Source of the DNA: Mycobacterium parascrofulaceum ATCC BAA-614
Lineage (GTDB): Bacteria; Actinomycetota; Actinomycetes; Mycobacteriales; Mycobacteriaceae
DNA length: 64,000 nucleotides
NCBI RefSeq assembly: GCF_000164135.1
Contig: NZ_GG770555.1
Coordinates: 615,639 to 679,638, forward strand
Reading direction: 5' to 3'
In this document: in pieces, positions 16,766 through 24,644 of the stretch
Numbering within the stretch: the first letter of the stretch is position 1
Layout: each line of letters starts with the position of its first letter
The notes under the pieces: generated by a model
Database searches by the model: none
Told to the model about the DNA's origin: nothing
What the model saw: only the letters and a program-made list of their open reading frames with translations
Position numbers and translations under genes: made by a program

Positions 16766-17950
16766 ATGACGTTGATAGCCGACACCGATGACCGGGTCGT
16801 CTCGCTGGCTCGCGGCATGCGCGAGCTGGTGCGCGCCGAGGCCGCCGATTCCGAGCGGGCGCGCACCCTGACGCCGGCGATCGTCGACCAGATGTGGGCC
16901 AGCGGGCTGATGTCGGCCTTCAACCCGGCCGCGGCCGGCGGTGTGGAGCCGTCGTTCACCGAGATGATCGAGACGTGGATCGAAATGGCTTGGCAGGACG
17001 GGTCTTTCGGTTGGGTCGGCATCGCCAACCTGCCGTCCTCGTTCGCCGCCGCAGCGTATCTGCCCGACGAAGGCTTCGCCGAGGTGTTCACCGCGCACGA
17101 CAACCGCGTCACGATGGGCGGCCAATTCTTCCCCAACGGACAAGGATCCGCGGTCGACGGCGGTTACCTGGTGAGCGGGTCGTGGAGCTTCGGCTCGGGC
17201 ACCGGTCACTCGCAATACATCGCGGCCGGCTTCCTGCCCATGGACGACGGCGAGATGCGTTGGATCAGTGAAGGCTTTCCCGAGATGCGGGTCGCGGTGA
17301 TTCCCCGCGATCAGATCAGCTTCAACGACGGCTGGTTCGTGCAGGGGCTCAAGGGAACCGGGTCGTATGACTACAGCGCCCAAGAGGTGTTCGTGCCGGC
17401 GAGCCGCACCTTCGAGCTGTTCACGCGGCAGCCGTATCGCGGCTCGTCGCCGGCCGCCCGGATGGGGCTGATGCCGGTCACCGCGGCCGGCCACGCGTCC
17501 TGGGCGCTGGGGGTGGCCAAGAGCATGCTCGACGACGTCCAGGAGCTGGCGGCGACGAAGTTCCGGATGAGCGACATGGCGTCGCTCGCCAGCCGGCCCA
17601 CCTTTCAGAAGGGGCTGGCGCACCACCGTGCGGCCTGGCGCGCCGCTCGCCTGCTGGTGCTCGACGCGTTCACCACCGCCGAGGCCGCGGTCGCGTCGGG
17701 GGTGGACCTGACACCCGCGCTGCGCGCGGACATGCGGGTGGCGGCGGTCTACGCGACCGACACGGCCCGCGCCTGCGCCGAGTGGGCGCATCTGGTCGCG
17801 GGCACCAGCTCGATCCGGGAGGGCAGCCGCCTGGAGCGCGCTTTCCGCGACATCTACACCGGCACGCAGCACGCCTTCATCAGCGAGAAGGTGGCCATCG
17901 ACGTCGCGCAGATCTGGCTCGGGATCATCGACGACCAGCCGGGTCTGTGA
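16766..17950 (+). CDS. Acyl-CoA-dehydrogenase-fold flavin monooxygenase
   Basis: A 394-residue protein of the acyl-CoA dehydrogenase superfamily, in the branch of two-component flavin monooxygenases (HsaA/pigment hydroxylase type). It has an N-terminal helical domain, the beta domain with VSGSWSFGSGTGHSQYIAAGF, GLKGTGSYDYSAQEVFVPA, and a C-terminal four-helix bundle ending in VAGTSSIREGSRLERAFRDIYTGTQHAFIS. The WSFGSG block and the late His in QHAF are typical of the hydroxylase branch rather than of FadE enzymes. A flavin reductase partner is not adjacent. Its stop lies 17 bases from the convergent PE-like gene. Confidence 0.8.
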   Translation: MTLIADTDDRVVSLARGMRELVRAEAADSERARTLTPAIVDQMWASGLMSAFNPAAAGGVEPSFTEMIETWIEMAWQDGSFGWVGIANLPSSFAAAAYLPDEGFAEVFTAHDNRVTMGGQFFPNGQGSAVDGGYLVSGSWSFGSGTGHSQYIAAGFLPMDDGEMRWISEGFPEMRVAVIPRDQISFNDGWFVQGLKGTGSYDYSAQEVFVPASRTFELFTRQPYRGSSPAARMGLMPVTAAGHASWALGVAKSMLDDVQELAATKFRMSDMASLASRPTFQKGLAHHRAAWRAARLLVLDAFTTAEAAVASGVDLTPALRADMRVAAVYATDTARACAEWAHLVAGTSSIREGSRLERAFRDIYTGTQHAFISEKVAIDVAQIWLGIIDDQPGL

Positions 17951-17967
17951 GGCGCTGACGCCGCCGG

Positions 17968-18681
17968 CTACACCAGGCGTTGGCCCGGGAGCTCGACGCC
18001 GGAGTCGTCGCGCTCGGGCTCGTCGTTCTGCCCCGTCAGCGACGAGGCGAGACCCGGCCCGGCGGCGCCGCCGGCCGACGCGCCCTGGGCCAGCGAGCCC
18101 AGCGAACTCAACGGGGCGGCACCGGCGCCCAGCAACGTCGAAGCGGCGCTGGCGGCGGCGGGCATCGCGGCCGGACCCGGCACCATCGGGGAAGTGGTCG
18201 GCACCGTCGGCGAAGTGCTCGGCACCGTCGGTGCCGGGCCGGCGACCGGCCCTCCCTCGACCAGGTTGGCGAGGGGCTGCGTGCGGGGAGCCGAGCCGCC
18301 CGCCCCGGGCAGCACCTCCGCGCGCAGCAGTCCACCGCCGCCCGTGGGCCCGACGAAGGTCTGGCCGGCGATGCGGGCGCCTGCCGAATCCAACGTGCCC
18401 GCCGTCTCCCCGTCGACCTGGGCGTACATGCGGGCGATGTCGGTCAAGGCGACCCCGGTGCGGGCCATCTCCTCCTGGGCCGCGGTGTTCAGCGCCAGCA
18501 TCGCGGCGCCCTCCGCGGCGAAGGCCGCCACGGCCTGAATCGAGACCTCGTCGGCTCCAGCCGGAGCCAGCGCGGTCACCGCCACCGACGCGGCGGCGCC
18601 GGAAGCCAAACCCTGGGTTGCGATTTCGACCACCTGCAGCCCGATGGCGCCGGCGGCCGGGTCATGTGTCATGGGTTCCAT
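17968..18681 (-). CDS. PE-domain-like protein with Pro/Thr-rich tail
   Basis: A 237-residue protein. Residues 1-100 are an Ala-rich helical hairpin like a PE domain of the PE5 type (ASVAVTALAPAGADEVSIQAVAAFAAEG), and YAQVD at residues 86-90 matches the type VII secretion signal YxxxD/E. The rest is Gly, Pro, Thr and Ser rich with repeated VPxTSP units and a charged end (NDEPERDDSG). The ATG at 18681 is used because GGAG stands 10 bases before it. No PPE or Esx partner is adjacent. Export by an ESX system is inference. Confidence 0.65.
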   Translation of the reverse strand: MEPMTHDPAAGAIGLQVVEIATQGLASGAAASVAVTALAPAGADEVSIQAVAAFAAEGAAMLALNTAAQEEMARTGVALTDIARMYAQVDGETAGTLDSAGARIAGQTFVGPTGGGGLLRAEVLPGAGGSAPRTQPLANLVEGGPVAGPAPTVPSTSPTVPTTSPMVPGPAAMPAAASAASTLLGAGAAPLSSLGSLAQGASAGGAAGPGLASSLTGQNDEPERDDSGVELPGQRLV

Positions 18682-18866
18682 GTGCGTGCTGCTCCTGTGC
18701 GAGCGTCGAGCGCCGGCACGTCGGGGGCCAGCTGCGCTGGGCGGTGCATCAAGTCTAAGGGCGCCGGCGGCGTGCCGCCCACACTTTCTCGCGGAGCATC
18801 CCGGCGCCGTCCCGTGGGAGCGTGGGTGCAAAAGACCGAAATCGTCGCCCACCGTCGGTCGTCCCC

Positions 18867-18872
18867 TACTAT
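18867..18872 (+). promoter_or_regulatory. Leaderless -10 box of the epimerase gene
   Basis: TACTAT ends exactly six bases before the ATG at 18879, with no ribosome-binding site between. This supports a leaderless transcript and the chosen start. Confidence 0.5.
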
Positions 18873-18878
18873 CAGCCC

Positions 18879-19781
18879 ATGCGCGGCTCCAAAATCCTGA
18901 TCACCGGCCCGACCGGTCAAATCGCGACCCCCATCGCACGGGCGCTCGCGGCCGACAACGAGGTGTGGGGCATCGCCCGCTTCACCGACGCGGCGGCGCG
19001 CGAGAACCTGGAGAAGTCGGGTGTCCGCTGCCAGACGGTCAACCTGGCGGCCGGCGAGTTCGCCGACCTGCCAAACGATTTCGAGTACGTCCTCAACCTG
19101 GCGGTGGCCAAGAGCGGAAACTGGGACAAGGATCTCGCCGCCAACGCCGAGTCGGTGGGCCTGCTCATGGCGCACTGCCGCGGCGCGAAGGCGTTCCTGC
19201 ACTGTTCTTCCGCCGCCGTCTACGACCCGCCGGACGACGACCCGCGAGCCGAGGACGCCGCCCTGGGCGACAACCACAAGTGCCTGTTTCCCACTTACTC
19301 CATCTCCAAGATCGCCGGCGAGGTCGTCGCCCGATCGATGGCGCGGGCCCTCGGGGTGCCCACCACCGTCGCCCGGCTCAACGTTCCCTACGGCGACAAC
19401 GGCGGGTGGCCGTTCTACCACATGGAGATGATGTTGGCGGGCATCCCGATCCCGGTCCCACCCGGTGAGGCCGCCCGCTACAACCCGATCCACGAGGACG
19501 ACATCATCGCGACCATCCCGAAGCTGCTGGAGGTGGCATCGGTTCCGGCCACGACGGTGAACTGGTGCGGTGACCAGACGGTCAGCATCCAGGAGTGGTG
19601 TGGCTATCTCGGTTCGCTGGTGGGCAAGGAGCCGGTCTTCGAAGTCAGCGGGCAAGCGCTGCGCGGCAATCCGACGAGCAGCGACCGGATGCACGAACTG
19701 ATCGGCGGCACCAGCATCGACTGGCGTGACGGCCTGCGCCGGATGGCGGCCAAGTTCCATCCAGAGCTGGTCGGCGCCTAG
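18879..19781 (+). CDS. NAD-dependent epimerase/dehydratase (extended SDR)
   Basis: A 300-residue extended SDR. The Rossmann motif is ILITGPTGQIATPIA (TGxxGxxx type) at residues 6-20. The catalytic region has the serine block FLHCSSAAVYD near residues 108-118 and YSISKIAGE with the YxxxK pair near residue 142. It should act on a nucleotide sugar or related substrate with NAD(P), and the specific substrate is unknown. The ATG at 18879 follows a TACTAT box by six bases. The AraC-type regulator starts 20 bases after its stop. Confidence 0.85.
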   Translation: MRGSKILITGPTGQIATPIARALAADNEVWGIARFTDAAARENLEKSGVRCQTVNLAAGEFADLPNDFEYVLNLAVAKSGNWDKDLAANAESVGLLMAHCRGAKAFLHCSSAAVYDPPDDDPRAEDAALGDNHKCLFPTYSISKIAGEVVARSMARALGVPTTVARLNVPYGDNGGWPFYHMEMMLAGIPIPVPPGEAARYNPIHEDDIIATIPKLLEVASVPATTVNWCGDQTVSIQEWCGYLGSLVGKEPVFEVSGQALRGNPTSSDRMHELIGGTSIDWRDGLRRMAAKFHPELVGA

Positions 19782-19801
19782 GAAACACCTAGGCCTTACC
19801 G

Positions 19802-20248
19802 GTGCGCCGCGGATCCGACCGTCAGCGCCTGCGCAATCTGGCGCTGCTCCGACGCGTTCGCGACCGGATCGACCGCGAGTACGCGCGGCCGCTGGACGTG
19901 GAGGCGCTCGCCCGTGACGTGCACATGTCCGCGGGCCACCTGAGTCGCGAGTTCCGCCGGGCGTACGGCGAATCGCCCTACTCCTACCTGATGACGCGGC
20001 GCATCGAGCGCGCAATGGCGCTGCTGCGGCGCGGCAACCTCAGCATCACCGACGTGTGTTTCGCGGTGGGGTGCTCGTCGTTGGGCACCTTCAGCACTCG
20101 GTTCACCGAACTGGCCGGCGTGTCACCGAGCGCCTACCGGCGCCGCGCGGTGGACCCGTTGGCGGGGATGCCGCCTTGCGTGGCCAAACAGGTGACCAGA
20201 CCGGTCAGGAATCGAGAAGCACCGGTCGCCGGGCCGCACCTAGCCTGA
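19802..20248 (+). CDS. AraC-family transcriptional regulator (HTH only)
   Basis: A 148-residue protein made of little more than the AraC/XylS DNA-binding unit: first HTH in PLDVEALARDVHMSAGHLSREFRRAYGESPYSYL, second in SITDVCFAVGCSSLGTFSTRFTELAGVSPSAYRR. No effector domain is present. The GTG at 19802 is the first start in frame after the epimerase stop. A VOC protein gene follows after four bases. This short AraC + VOC pair is a common actinobacterial arrangement in which the VOC protein may be target or ligand sensor. Confidence 0.85.
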   Translation: MRRGSDRQRLRNLALLRRVRDRIDREYARPLDVEALARDVHMSAGHLSREFRRAYGESPYSYLMTRRIERAMALLRRGNLSITDVCFAVGCSSLGTFSTRFTELAGVSPSAYRRRAVDPLAGMPPCVAKQVTRPVRNREAPVAGPHLA

Positions 20249-20252
20249 CGCC

Positions 20253-20663
20253 ATGGACATCACCATTCACTCGAGCTTCCTGCCGCACGACGACCCCGAA
20301 TCCTCGCTCGCCTTCTATCGCGACATCCTCGGCTTCGAGGTCCGCCTGGACGTCGGCAAGGGCGAAATGCGCTGGATCACCGTCGGACCCCCGAACCAGC
20401 CCGACACGTCCGTCGTGCTGAACCCGCCGGCCGCCAACCCGGGCCTTACCGACGACGAGCGGCGCACGATCGCCGAGATGATGGCCAAGGGGAGCTACGC
20501 CATGTTGCTGTTGGCGACCAAAGACCTCGACCGCACCTTCGGGCAACTGCAGGCCAACGACGTCGACATCGTTCAGGAACCGACGGAACAGCCGTACGGA
20601 TTGCGCGATTGCGCCGTCCGCGATCCCGCCGGCAACCTGATCCGGATCCAACAGCTGCGCTGA
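20253..20663 (+). CDS. VOC-family protein (glyoxalase/bleomycin-resistance-like)
   Basis: A 136-residue two-module vicinal-oxygen-chelate protein: SSLAFYRDILGFEVRLDVGKGEMRW in the first half and YAMLLLATKDLDRTFGQLQANDVDIVQEPTEQPYGLRDCAVRDPAGNLIRI in the second. Members are metal-dependent lyases, dioxygenases or antibiotic-binding proteins. TAGCCT at 20241-20246 ends six bases before the ATG, so it may also have its own leaderless promoter besides read-through from the AraC gene four bases upstream. Confidence 0.85.
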   Translation: MDITIHSSFLPHDDPESSLAFYRDILGFEVRLDVGKGEMRWITVGPPNQPDTSVVLNPPAANPGLTDDERRTIAEMMAKGSYAMLLLATKDLDRTFGQLQANDVDIVQEPTEQPYGLRDCAVRDPAGNLIRIQQLR

Positions 20664-20664
20664 A

Positions 20665-20687
20665 CGCCGGCCGGGTGATCGCCGGCG
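20665..20687 (+). terminator. Hairpin after the AraC-VOC pair
   Basis: CGCCGGC and GCCGGCG are separated by nine bases and begin one base after the VOC stop. This is a likely intrinsic terminator without a U tract. Confidence 0.45.
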
Positions 20688-20758
20688 CCTAGCCGTTTCC
20701 GCGCCCACCGGCCGGGGTCCCATCCGTGAACGCGGCCCTTGACCGCGCCGCACGCCCA

Positions 20759-20780
20759 ATGCTAAGCAAGTGCTCAGCAT
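20759..20780. promoter_or_regulatory. 22-bp palindromic operator upstream of aldehyde dehydrogenase
   Basis: ATGCTAAGCA and TGCTCAGCAT flank a 2-base centre, so the arms are ten bases with one mismatch. A TTGACC -35-like hexamer lies at 20739-20744, and the palindrome would cover the matching -10 position 18 bases later. Size and symmetry suggest a TetR-type repressor site controlling the aldehyde dehydrogenase. Confidence 0.55.
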
Positions 20781-20794
20781 CAGAGCGACAGTGG

Positions 20795-20815
20795 CGCGGG
20801 CCCCGACGGCCCGCG
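20795..20815 (+). promoter_or_regulatory. Strong 5'-UTR hairpin before aldehyde dehydrogenase
   Basis: A perfect 8-bp stem, CGCGGGCC / GGCCCGCG with a 5-base loop, lies between the palindromic operator and the GAGAGGGG ribosome-binding site of the gene starting at 20832. It may affect message stability or ribosome access. Confidence 0.4.
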
Positions 20816-20831
20816 AGATGAGAGGGGCCAG

Positions 20832-22286
20832 ATGGCGCTGCAGACGGTATTGGACGACCTCCGAAGGCGACCGGGAACGGGTGACGTCATCGCGGTGATC
20901 GACCCCGCCACCGAGGAGACGATCACCGAGTTCACCGATTGCGGCGAAGCGGCGGTCGACGACGCCGCCGCGCGGGCGAGGGCTTCCTTCGAGGCGGGCG
21001 TCTGGTCCCAGCTCCCGGGCCGCGAGCGGGCCAAGGTGATGTGGCGCATCGCCGATCTGATCGACGAACACGCCGACGAGTTCGCCCACCTCGATTCGCT
21101 CAACACCGGCATGCCGTTGCTGCAGGCGCAGTTGCAGATGTCCACCTGCTCGGAGTTCTTCCGCTACTACGCGGGCTGGTGTTCCAAGCTCAACGGCGTC
21201 GCCTACGACGTGAAGACCGACGGCATCGCGACCGACGCCTTCGTCAGCATGCACGCCTACACCCTCAAGGAGCCCTTCGGCGTGGTGGGGCTGATCTTCC
21301 CGTGGAACGGGCCGATCTTCAATGCCAGCGCAAAGCTCGCGCCCGCGCTCGCGGCCGGCTGCAGCATGCTGGTCAAGCCCGCCGAGGAGACCCCGCTGTC
21401 GGCGCTGTTGCTGGACAGGCTGGTCCACCAGGCCGGCGTTCCCGAGGGTGTGGTCAACCTGCTCACCGGCTACGGCCACACCGCCGGTGCCGCCATCACC
21501 GCGCATCCCGACGTCGAGAAGGTGGCGTTCACCGGCTCGACCGAGGTCGGCAAGGAGATCGTGCGCGCCTCGGCCGGCAATCTCAAGAAGGTCATGCTCG
21601 AACTCGGCGGGAAGTCGCCGGTGCTGATCTTCGACGACGCCGACCTGGACAAGGCCATCATGATGGCCTCGCTGGGCATCTTCGTGCACTCCGGGCAGGG
21701 ATGCGTCTGCGGCTCAAGGATTTTCGTGCAGCGCGGCGTCTACGACCGGGTGGTGGAAGGCATCGCGATGATGGCGAACACCTTCAAGCTGGGCGCGCCG
21801 GACGAGGAGGGCTGCGTCAGCGGCCCGTTGATCAGCCAGAAGCAGCTGAACCGTGTGATGGGCTTCATCGACGAGGGCCGCAGCGACGGCGTCGAAGTGG
21901 TCACCGGCGGGTACCGCCTGGACCGCAAGGGCTACTTCGTTCACCCGACCGTGCTCACCAACGTCGACCCCGGCATGCGGCTGTATCAGCAGGAGATCTT
22001 CGGGCCGGTGGTCAGCGTCCTGCCGTTCGACGACGAAGACGAGGCCGTGGCCATGGCCAACGACACCACCTACGGCTTGGCCGCCACCGCGTGGACCGAG
22101 AACCTCGGCCGCGCGCACCGGATCGTCAAGCGGCTGCAGGCCGGCAGCGTCCAGGTCAACTGCCAGTTGGTGTTCGACCACGATGTGCCGTTCGGCGGTT
22201 ACAAACAGTCCGGCTGGGGCCACGAGTTCGGGCGCGAGGGCATCGAGGCTTACCTGAAGACAAAGTCGGTCTGGGCACAGCTCTAG
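20832..22286 (+). CDS. NAD(P)-dependent aldehyde dehydrogenase
   Basis: A 484-residue aldehyde dehydrogenase that oxidises an aldehyde to the acid. Key blocks are FPWNGP (156-161), VKPAEETPLS, the nucleotide loop FTGSTEVGKEI, the general base Glu257 in LELGGKSP, the nucleophile Cys291 in SGQGCVCG, and the C-terminal PFGGYKQSGWGHEFG. Length is normal. It is a single-gene unit with an elaborate upstream region (palindrome, hairpin, GAGAGGGG RBS) and a bidirectional hairpin after its stop. The substrate is unknown. Confidence 0.92.
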   Translation: MALQTVLDDLRRRPGTGDVIAVIDPATEETITEFTDCGEAAVDDAAARARASFEAGVWSQLPGRERAKVMWRIADLIDEHADEFAHLDSLNTGMPLLQAQLQMSTCSEFFRYYAGWCSKLNGVAYDVKTDGIATDAFVSMHAYTLKEPFGVVGLIFPWNGPIFNASAKLAPALAAGCSMLVKPAEETPLSALLLDRLVHQAGVPEGVVNLLTGYGHTAGAAITAHPDVEKVAFTGSTEVGKEIVRASAGNLKKVMLELGGKSPVLIFDDADLDKAIMMASLGIFVHSGQGCVCGSRIFVQRGVYDRVVEGIAMMANTFKLGAPDEEGCVSGPLISQKQLNRVMGFIDEGRSDGVEVVTGGYRLDRKGYFVHPTVLTNVDPGMRLYQQEIFGPVVSVLPFDDEDEAVAMANDTTYGLAATAWTENLGRAHRIVKRLQAGSVQVNCQLVFDHDVPFGGYKQSGWGHEFGREGIEAYLKTKSVWAQL

Positions 22287-22297
22287 CGGCCGCCAAG

Positions 22298-22340
22298 GCG
22301 CGAAAGTCCCGAACCCGCGGCGGGTCCGGAACTTTCGCGC
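22298..22340. terminator. Long bidirectional hairpin terminator
   Basis: Two 21-base arms, 22298-22318 and 22320-22340, are complementary at 19 of 21 positions, with outer GCGCGAAAGT / ACTTTCGCGC perfect. It lies between the convergent aldehyde dehydrogenase (stop 22286) and the small membrane protein gene (stop 22354), so it can terminate both. Confidence 0.7.
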
Positions 22341-22353
22341 TACCGGGGCGGAG

Positions 22354-22608
22354 TCAAGATCCCTTGGCGTACCGGGTCAGGAACCCGAAGGCCGCGACCG
22401 CCGCGACCGCGCCGATCACTCCCCACAGCACCAACTGGAACACCATCGACCCGAAGAGCCAGCCGAAGGTCATCCCGATGTAAAGGGCCCAGATCAGCCG
22501 GAAGGCGCTCCACAGCGCGACCGCGCCGGCGCTGAGTCCGATGTAGAGGCTGCGCTGACGGTCGACCCGATTGATCTGTTCTTCGATGCTGGCCGGGACG
22601 ATCTTCAT
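22354..22608 (-). CDS. Small membrane protein, two helices
   Basis: An 84-residue protein with a short charged N-terminus (MKIVPASIEEQINRVDRQR) and two hydrophobic helices, about residues 20-45 and 52-76, the second rich in Val/Ala. The ATG at 22608 is preceded by AAAGGAAG, a good ribosome-binding site, and the hydrophilic upstream extension lacks one. I do not recognise the family. It resembles the many small hypothetical membrane proteins of mycobacteria. Confidence 0.65.
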   Translation of the reverse strand: MKIVPASIEEQINRVDRQRSLYIGLSAGAVALWSAFRLIWALYIGMTFGWLFGSMVFQLVLWGVIGAVAAVAAFGFLTRYAKGS

Positions 22609-22802
22609 TTCTGACTTCCTTTCGTGTGGCGCCGCCGGACTGGCGTCGTCGTTGCGCCCAGTACAGACCGCTGAATCGGCTACCGATCCCAACCCACCGC
22701 CGCGGCGAAGGCGTGGCACCCCGGGTGGGCCGTCACCTCCCTTGCGGCGCCGGGACGCAGGTGGGTCAATTCAGGGGGCCGCCGCGCGTACCGCTCCGTT
22801 CG

Positions 22803-22816
22803 CGCGGGTACCCGCG
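22803..22816. promoter_or_regulatory. Perfect 14-bp palindrome before the SOUL gene
   Basis: CGCGGGTACCCGCG is a perfect palindrome 46 bases before the ATG at 22862. It may be an operator. GC-rich palindromes of this length also occur by chance in this genome, so support is weak. Confidence 0.3.
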
Positions 22817-22861
22817 GTGGGGCCGCGACGGCCGGTCAGTGCAACGAAGGGGAATGACCTG

Positions 22862-23509
22862 ATGATGAATCCGATCAAGCTCGCCGAGCAGGTCGCCGAA
22901 GCGGTCCTGGCCGTGGGCGGCATCCGGGTGGGCACCGAGGAGCCCAAGTACACCCACCGCCCACTGGCCGGCAGCGTCGAGATCCGCAGCTACGGACCGC
23001 GGATCGCCGCGGAGACGCTGGTCGACGCCGACGAGAACCGCGCGCGCGACGTCGGGTTCCGACGACTGGCCCGCTACATCTTCGGCGGTAACCGGAGCGA
23101 CGAATCGATCTCGATGACGGCACCCGTCGGCCAGCGGTCGACCGGAGGCGGTGAGCAGATCGCCATGACCGCACCCGTCGCCCAGTCGGCCGACGCCGAG
23201 AACGGCTACGCGATCAGGTTTTTCATGCCGGAGAAGTGGACGATGGAGACCCTGCCCGCGCCCGACGACGATCAGGTCCGCCTGGTCACCGTGCCGCCGG
23301 TGACGGTGGCCGTGCTGCGATTCAGCGGCGATCGCAGCCCCCGGGCGGTCGCGTCGCGCACCGAAGAGCTCTTGAAACTGTTACGGGACAAGGGAATCCA
23401 GGTTACCGGGAAGGCCGAGGCCTGGTTCTACGACCCGCCCTGGACGCTGCCTATGCGGCGGCGCAACGAGGTCGCGGTTCCGATCGATCCCGCGTCCGCG
23501 CCGGCCTAG
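22862..23509 (+). CDS. SOUL-family haem-binding protein
   Basis: A 215-residue protein of the SOUL/HBP family. Diagnostic blocks are EPKYTHRPLAGSVEIRSYGPRIAAETLV near the start, GFRRLARYIFGGNR, two SMTAPV/AMTAPV repeats, IRFFMPEKWTMETLPAPDD, and the C-terminal WFYDPPWTLPMRRRNEVAVPI. Members bind haem or tetrapyrroles, though the bacterial role is unsettled. AAGGGG lies 9 bases before the first of two tandem ATGs. The DUF2905 gene follows after nine bases, probably co-transcribed. Confidence 0.88.
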   Translation: MMNPIKLAEQVAEAVLAVGGIRVGTEEPKYTHRPLAGSVEIRSYGPRIAAETLVDADENRARDVGFRRLARYIFGGNRSDESISMTAPVGQRSTGGGEQIAMTAPVAQSADAENGYAIRFFMPEKWTMETLPAPDDDQVRLVTVPPVTVAVLRFSGDRSPRAVASRTEELLKLLRDKGIQVTGKAEAWFYDPPWTLPMRRRNEVAVPIDPASAPA

Positions 23510-23518
23510 GGACCCGGC

Positions 23519-23743
23519 ATGGATCGCACTATCGGTCCGTTCGTCGTCGCCGCGGGGATATTCCTTGTGTTGCTGGGCATCCTGGTGTGGGCCGGTGGGC
23601 TGTCATGGTTCGGTCGCCTGCCGGGTGACATCAGGATCGAACACGGTAACGTGCGCGTCTTCGTCCCGGTGGTCTCGATGCTGCTGGTGTCGGTCGCGGC
23701 GACGCTCGTGCTGTCGCTCGTGCGTTTCCTGTTTCGGCGCTGA
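23519..23743 (+). CDS. DUF2905 small membrane protein
   Basis: A 74-residue protein with two membrane helices (residues 7-28 and 50-70) joined by the conserved DUF2905 loop SWFGRLPGDIRIEHGNVRVFVPV. The family is widespread in bacteria and of unknown function. It lies nine bases downstream of the SOUL haem-binding protein on the same strand, which suggests a shared message. Confidence 0.85.
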   Translation: MDRTIGPFVVAAGIFLVLLGILVWAGGLSWFGRLPGDIRIEHGNVRVFVPVVSMLLVSVAATLVLSLVRFLFRR

Positions 23744-23792
23744 GCCGCGCCGCGGCGCGCGTCCGGTGCGTCGCCGGTTACGGTTTGGCGTG

Positions 23793-24644
23793 ATGAATCA
23801 TCGCGACGACGGGAAAGTGGACGCCGGGCTGTTGACCGGTGTCTCGGAGACGGCGCTGCTCACGCTCTACGGCAGGGCATACCAGGCCGGACGGCCGGAT
23901 CCGATCATCGACGATCCGATGGCCGTCAGCCTGGTGCAGGCCCTCGACTTCGACTTCGAAAAGTTCGGGCGCAGGGGCCAGGAGATGGCGCTGCGCTCGC
24001 TGGCCGTCGACCGGTGCGCGATCGACTACCTCGCCGCGCACCCCAGGGCGACCGTCGTCGCGCTCGCCGAAGGCCTCCAGACGTCCTTCTGGCGCCTTGG
24101 CCGCGCCCTGCCCGACGCACAATTCCGCTGGCTCTCGGTGGATTTGCCGCCCGTCGTCGACCTGCGGCGGCGCCTGCTGCCGCGATCCCCGCGGATCACG
24201 GATCTCGCGCAGTCCGCCCTCGACTACAGCTGGATCGATCAGGTCGACGCGGGCGACGGCGTGTTCGTCACCGCCGAAGGGCTGCTGATGTACCTGCAAC
24301 CCGCCCAGGCGTTGGGGCTGATCGCCCAGTGCGCCAAGCGGTTTCCCGGGGGCCAGATGTTCTTCGACCTACCGCCGACGATCGTCAAGAAGGTCGCGCG
24401 AAGGGGACTGCGTTCGTCCAAGCGCTACCGGGTGCCGCCGATGCCGTTCAGCCTCTCGGTGCGGCAACTGGCGAAGCTGGCCGACACCGTGCCCGGGATC
24501 CGGGCGGTGCACGATGTACCGATGCCCGCGGGACGGGGCCTGTTCTTCGGAACGCTGTACCCCGCGTTCTGGCGTTTCCCACCGGTGAAGCCGTATCGCG
24601 GCGTCTTCGCCCTACTCGAATTCGGCTCAGTCAGCCGACCTTGA
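23793..24644 (+). CDS. SAM-dependent methyltransferase, LCMT/PPM family
   Basis: A 283-residue class I methyltransferase of the leucine carboxyl methyltransferase-like family (called Tcmp/polyketide O-methyltransferase in other actinobacteria). Typical features are SETALLTLYGRAYQAGRPDPIIDDPMA at the start, VALAEGLQTSFWRLGR as the SAM loop, WLSVDLPPVVDLRR, and FVTAEGLLMYL. A GTG three bases upstream could also serve as start, as TACGGT at 23779-23784 ends five bases before it. Its stop overlaps the stop of the convergent MDR oxidoreductase by 14 bases. Substrate unknown. Confidence 0.85.
   Translation: MNHRDDGKVDAGLLTGVSETALLTLYGRAYQAGRPDPIIDDPMAVSLVQALDFDFEKFGRRGQEMALRSLAVDRCAIDYLAAHPRATVVALAEGLQTSFWRLGRALPDAQFRWLSVDLPPVVDLRRRLLPRSPRITDLAQSALDYSWIDQVDAGDGVFVTAEGLLMYLQPAQALGLIAQCAKRFPGGQMFFDLPPTIVKKVARRGLRSSKRYRVPPMPFSLSVRQLAKLADTVPGIRAVHDVPMPAGRGLFFGTLYPAFWRFPPVKPYRGVFALLEFGSVSRP

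Noticed and set aside
20759..20780. KstR2 site upstream of the aldehyde dehydrogenase
   Set aside because: AGCAAGTGCT resembles part of AnCAAGnnCTTGnT, but three fixed positions in the right half fail and the true symmetry axis gives a different, longer palindrome.
22785..22816. SigF promoter before the SOUL gene, based on GGGTAC at 22806
   Set aside because: No GTTT-like -35 lies 15-17 bases upstream. The GGGTAC is simply the centre of a GC palindrome.
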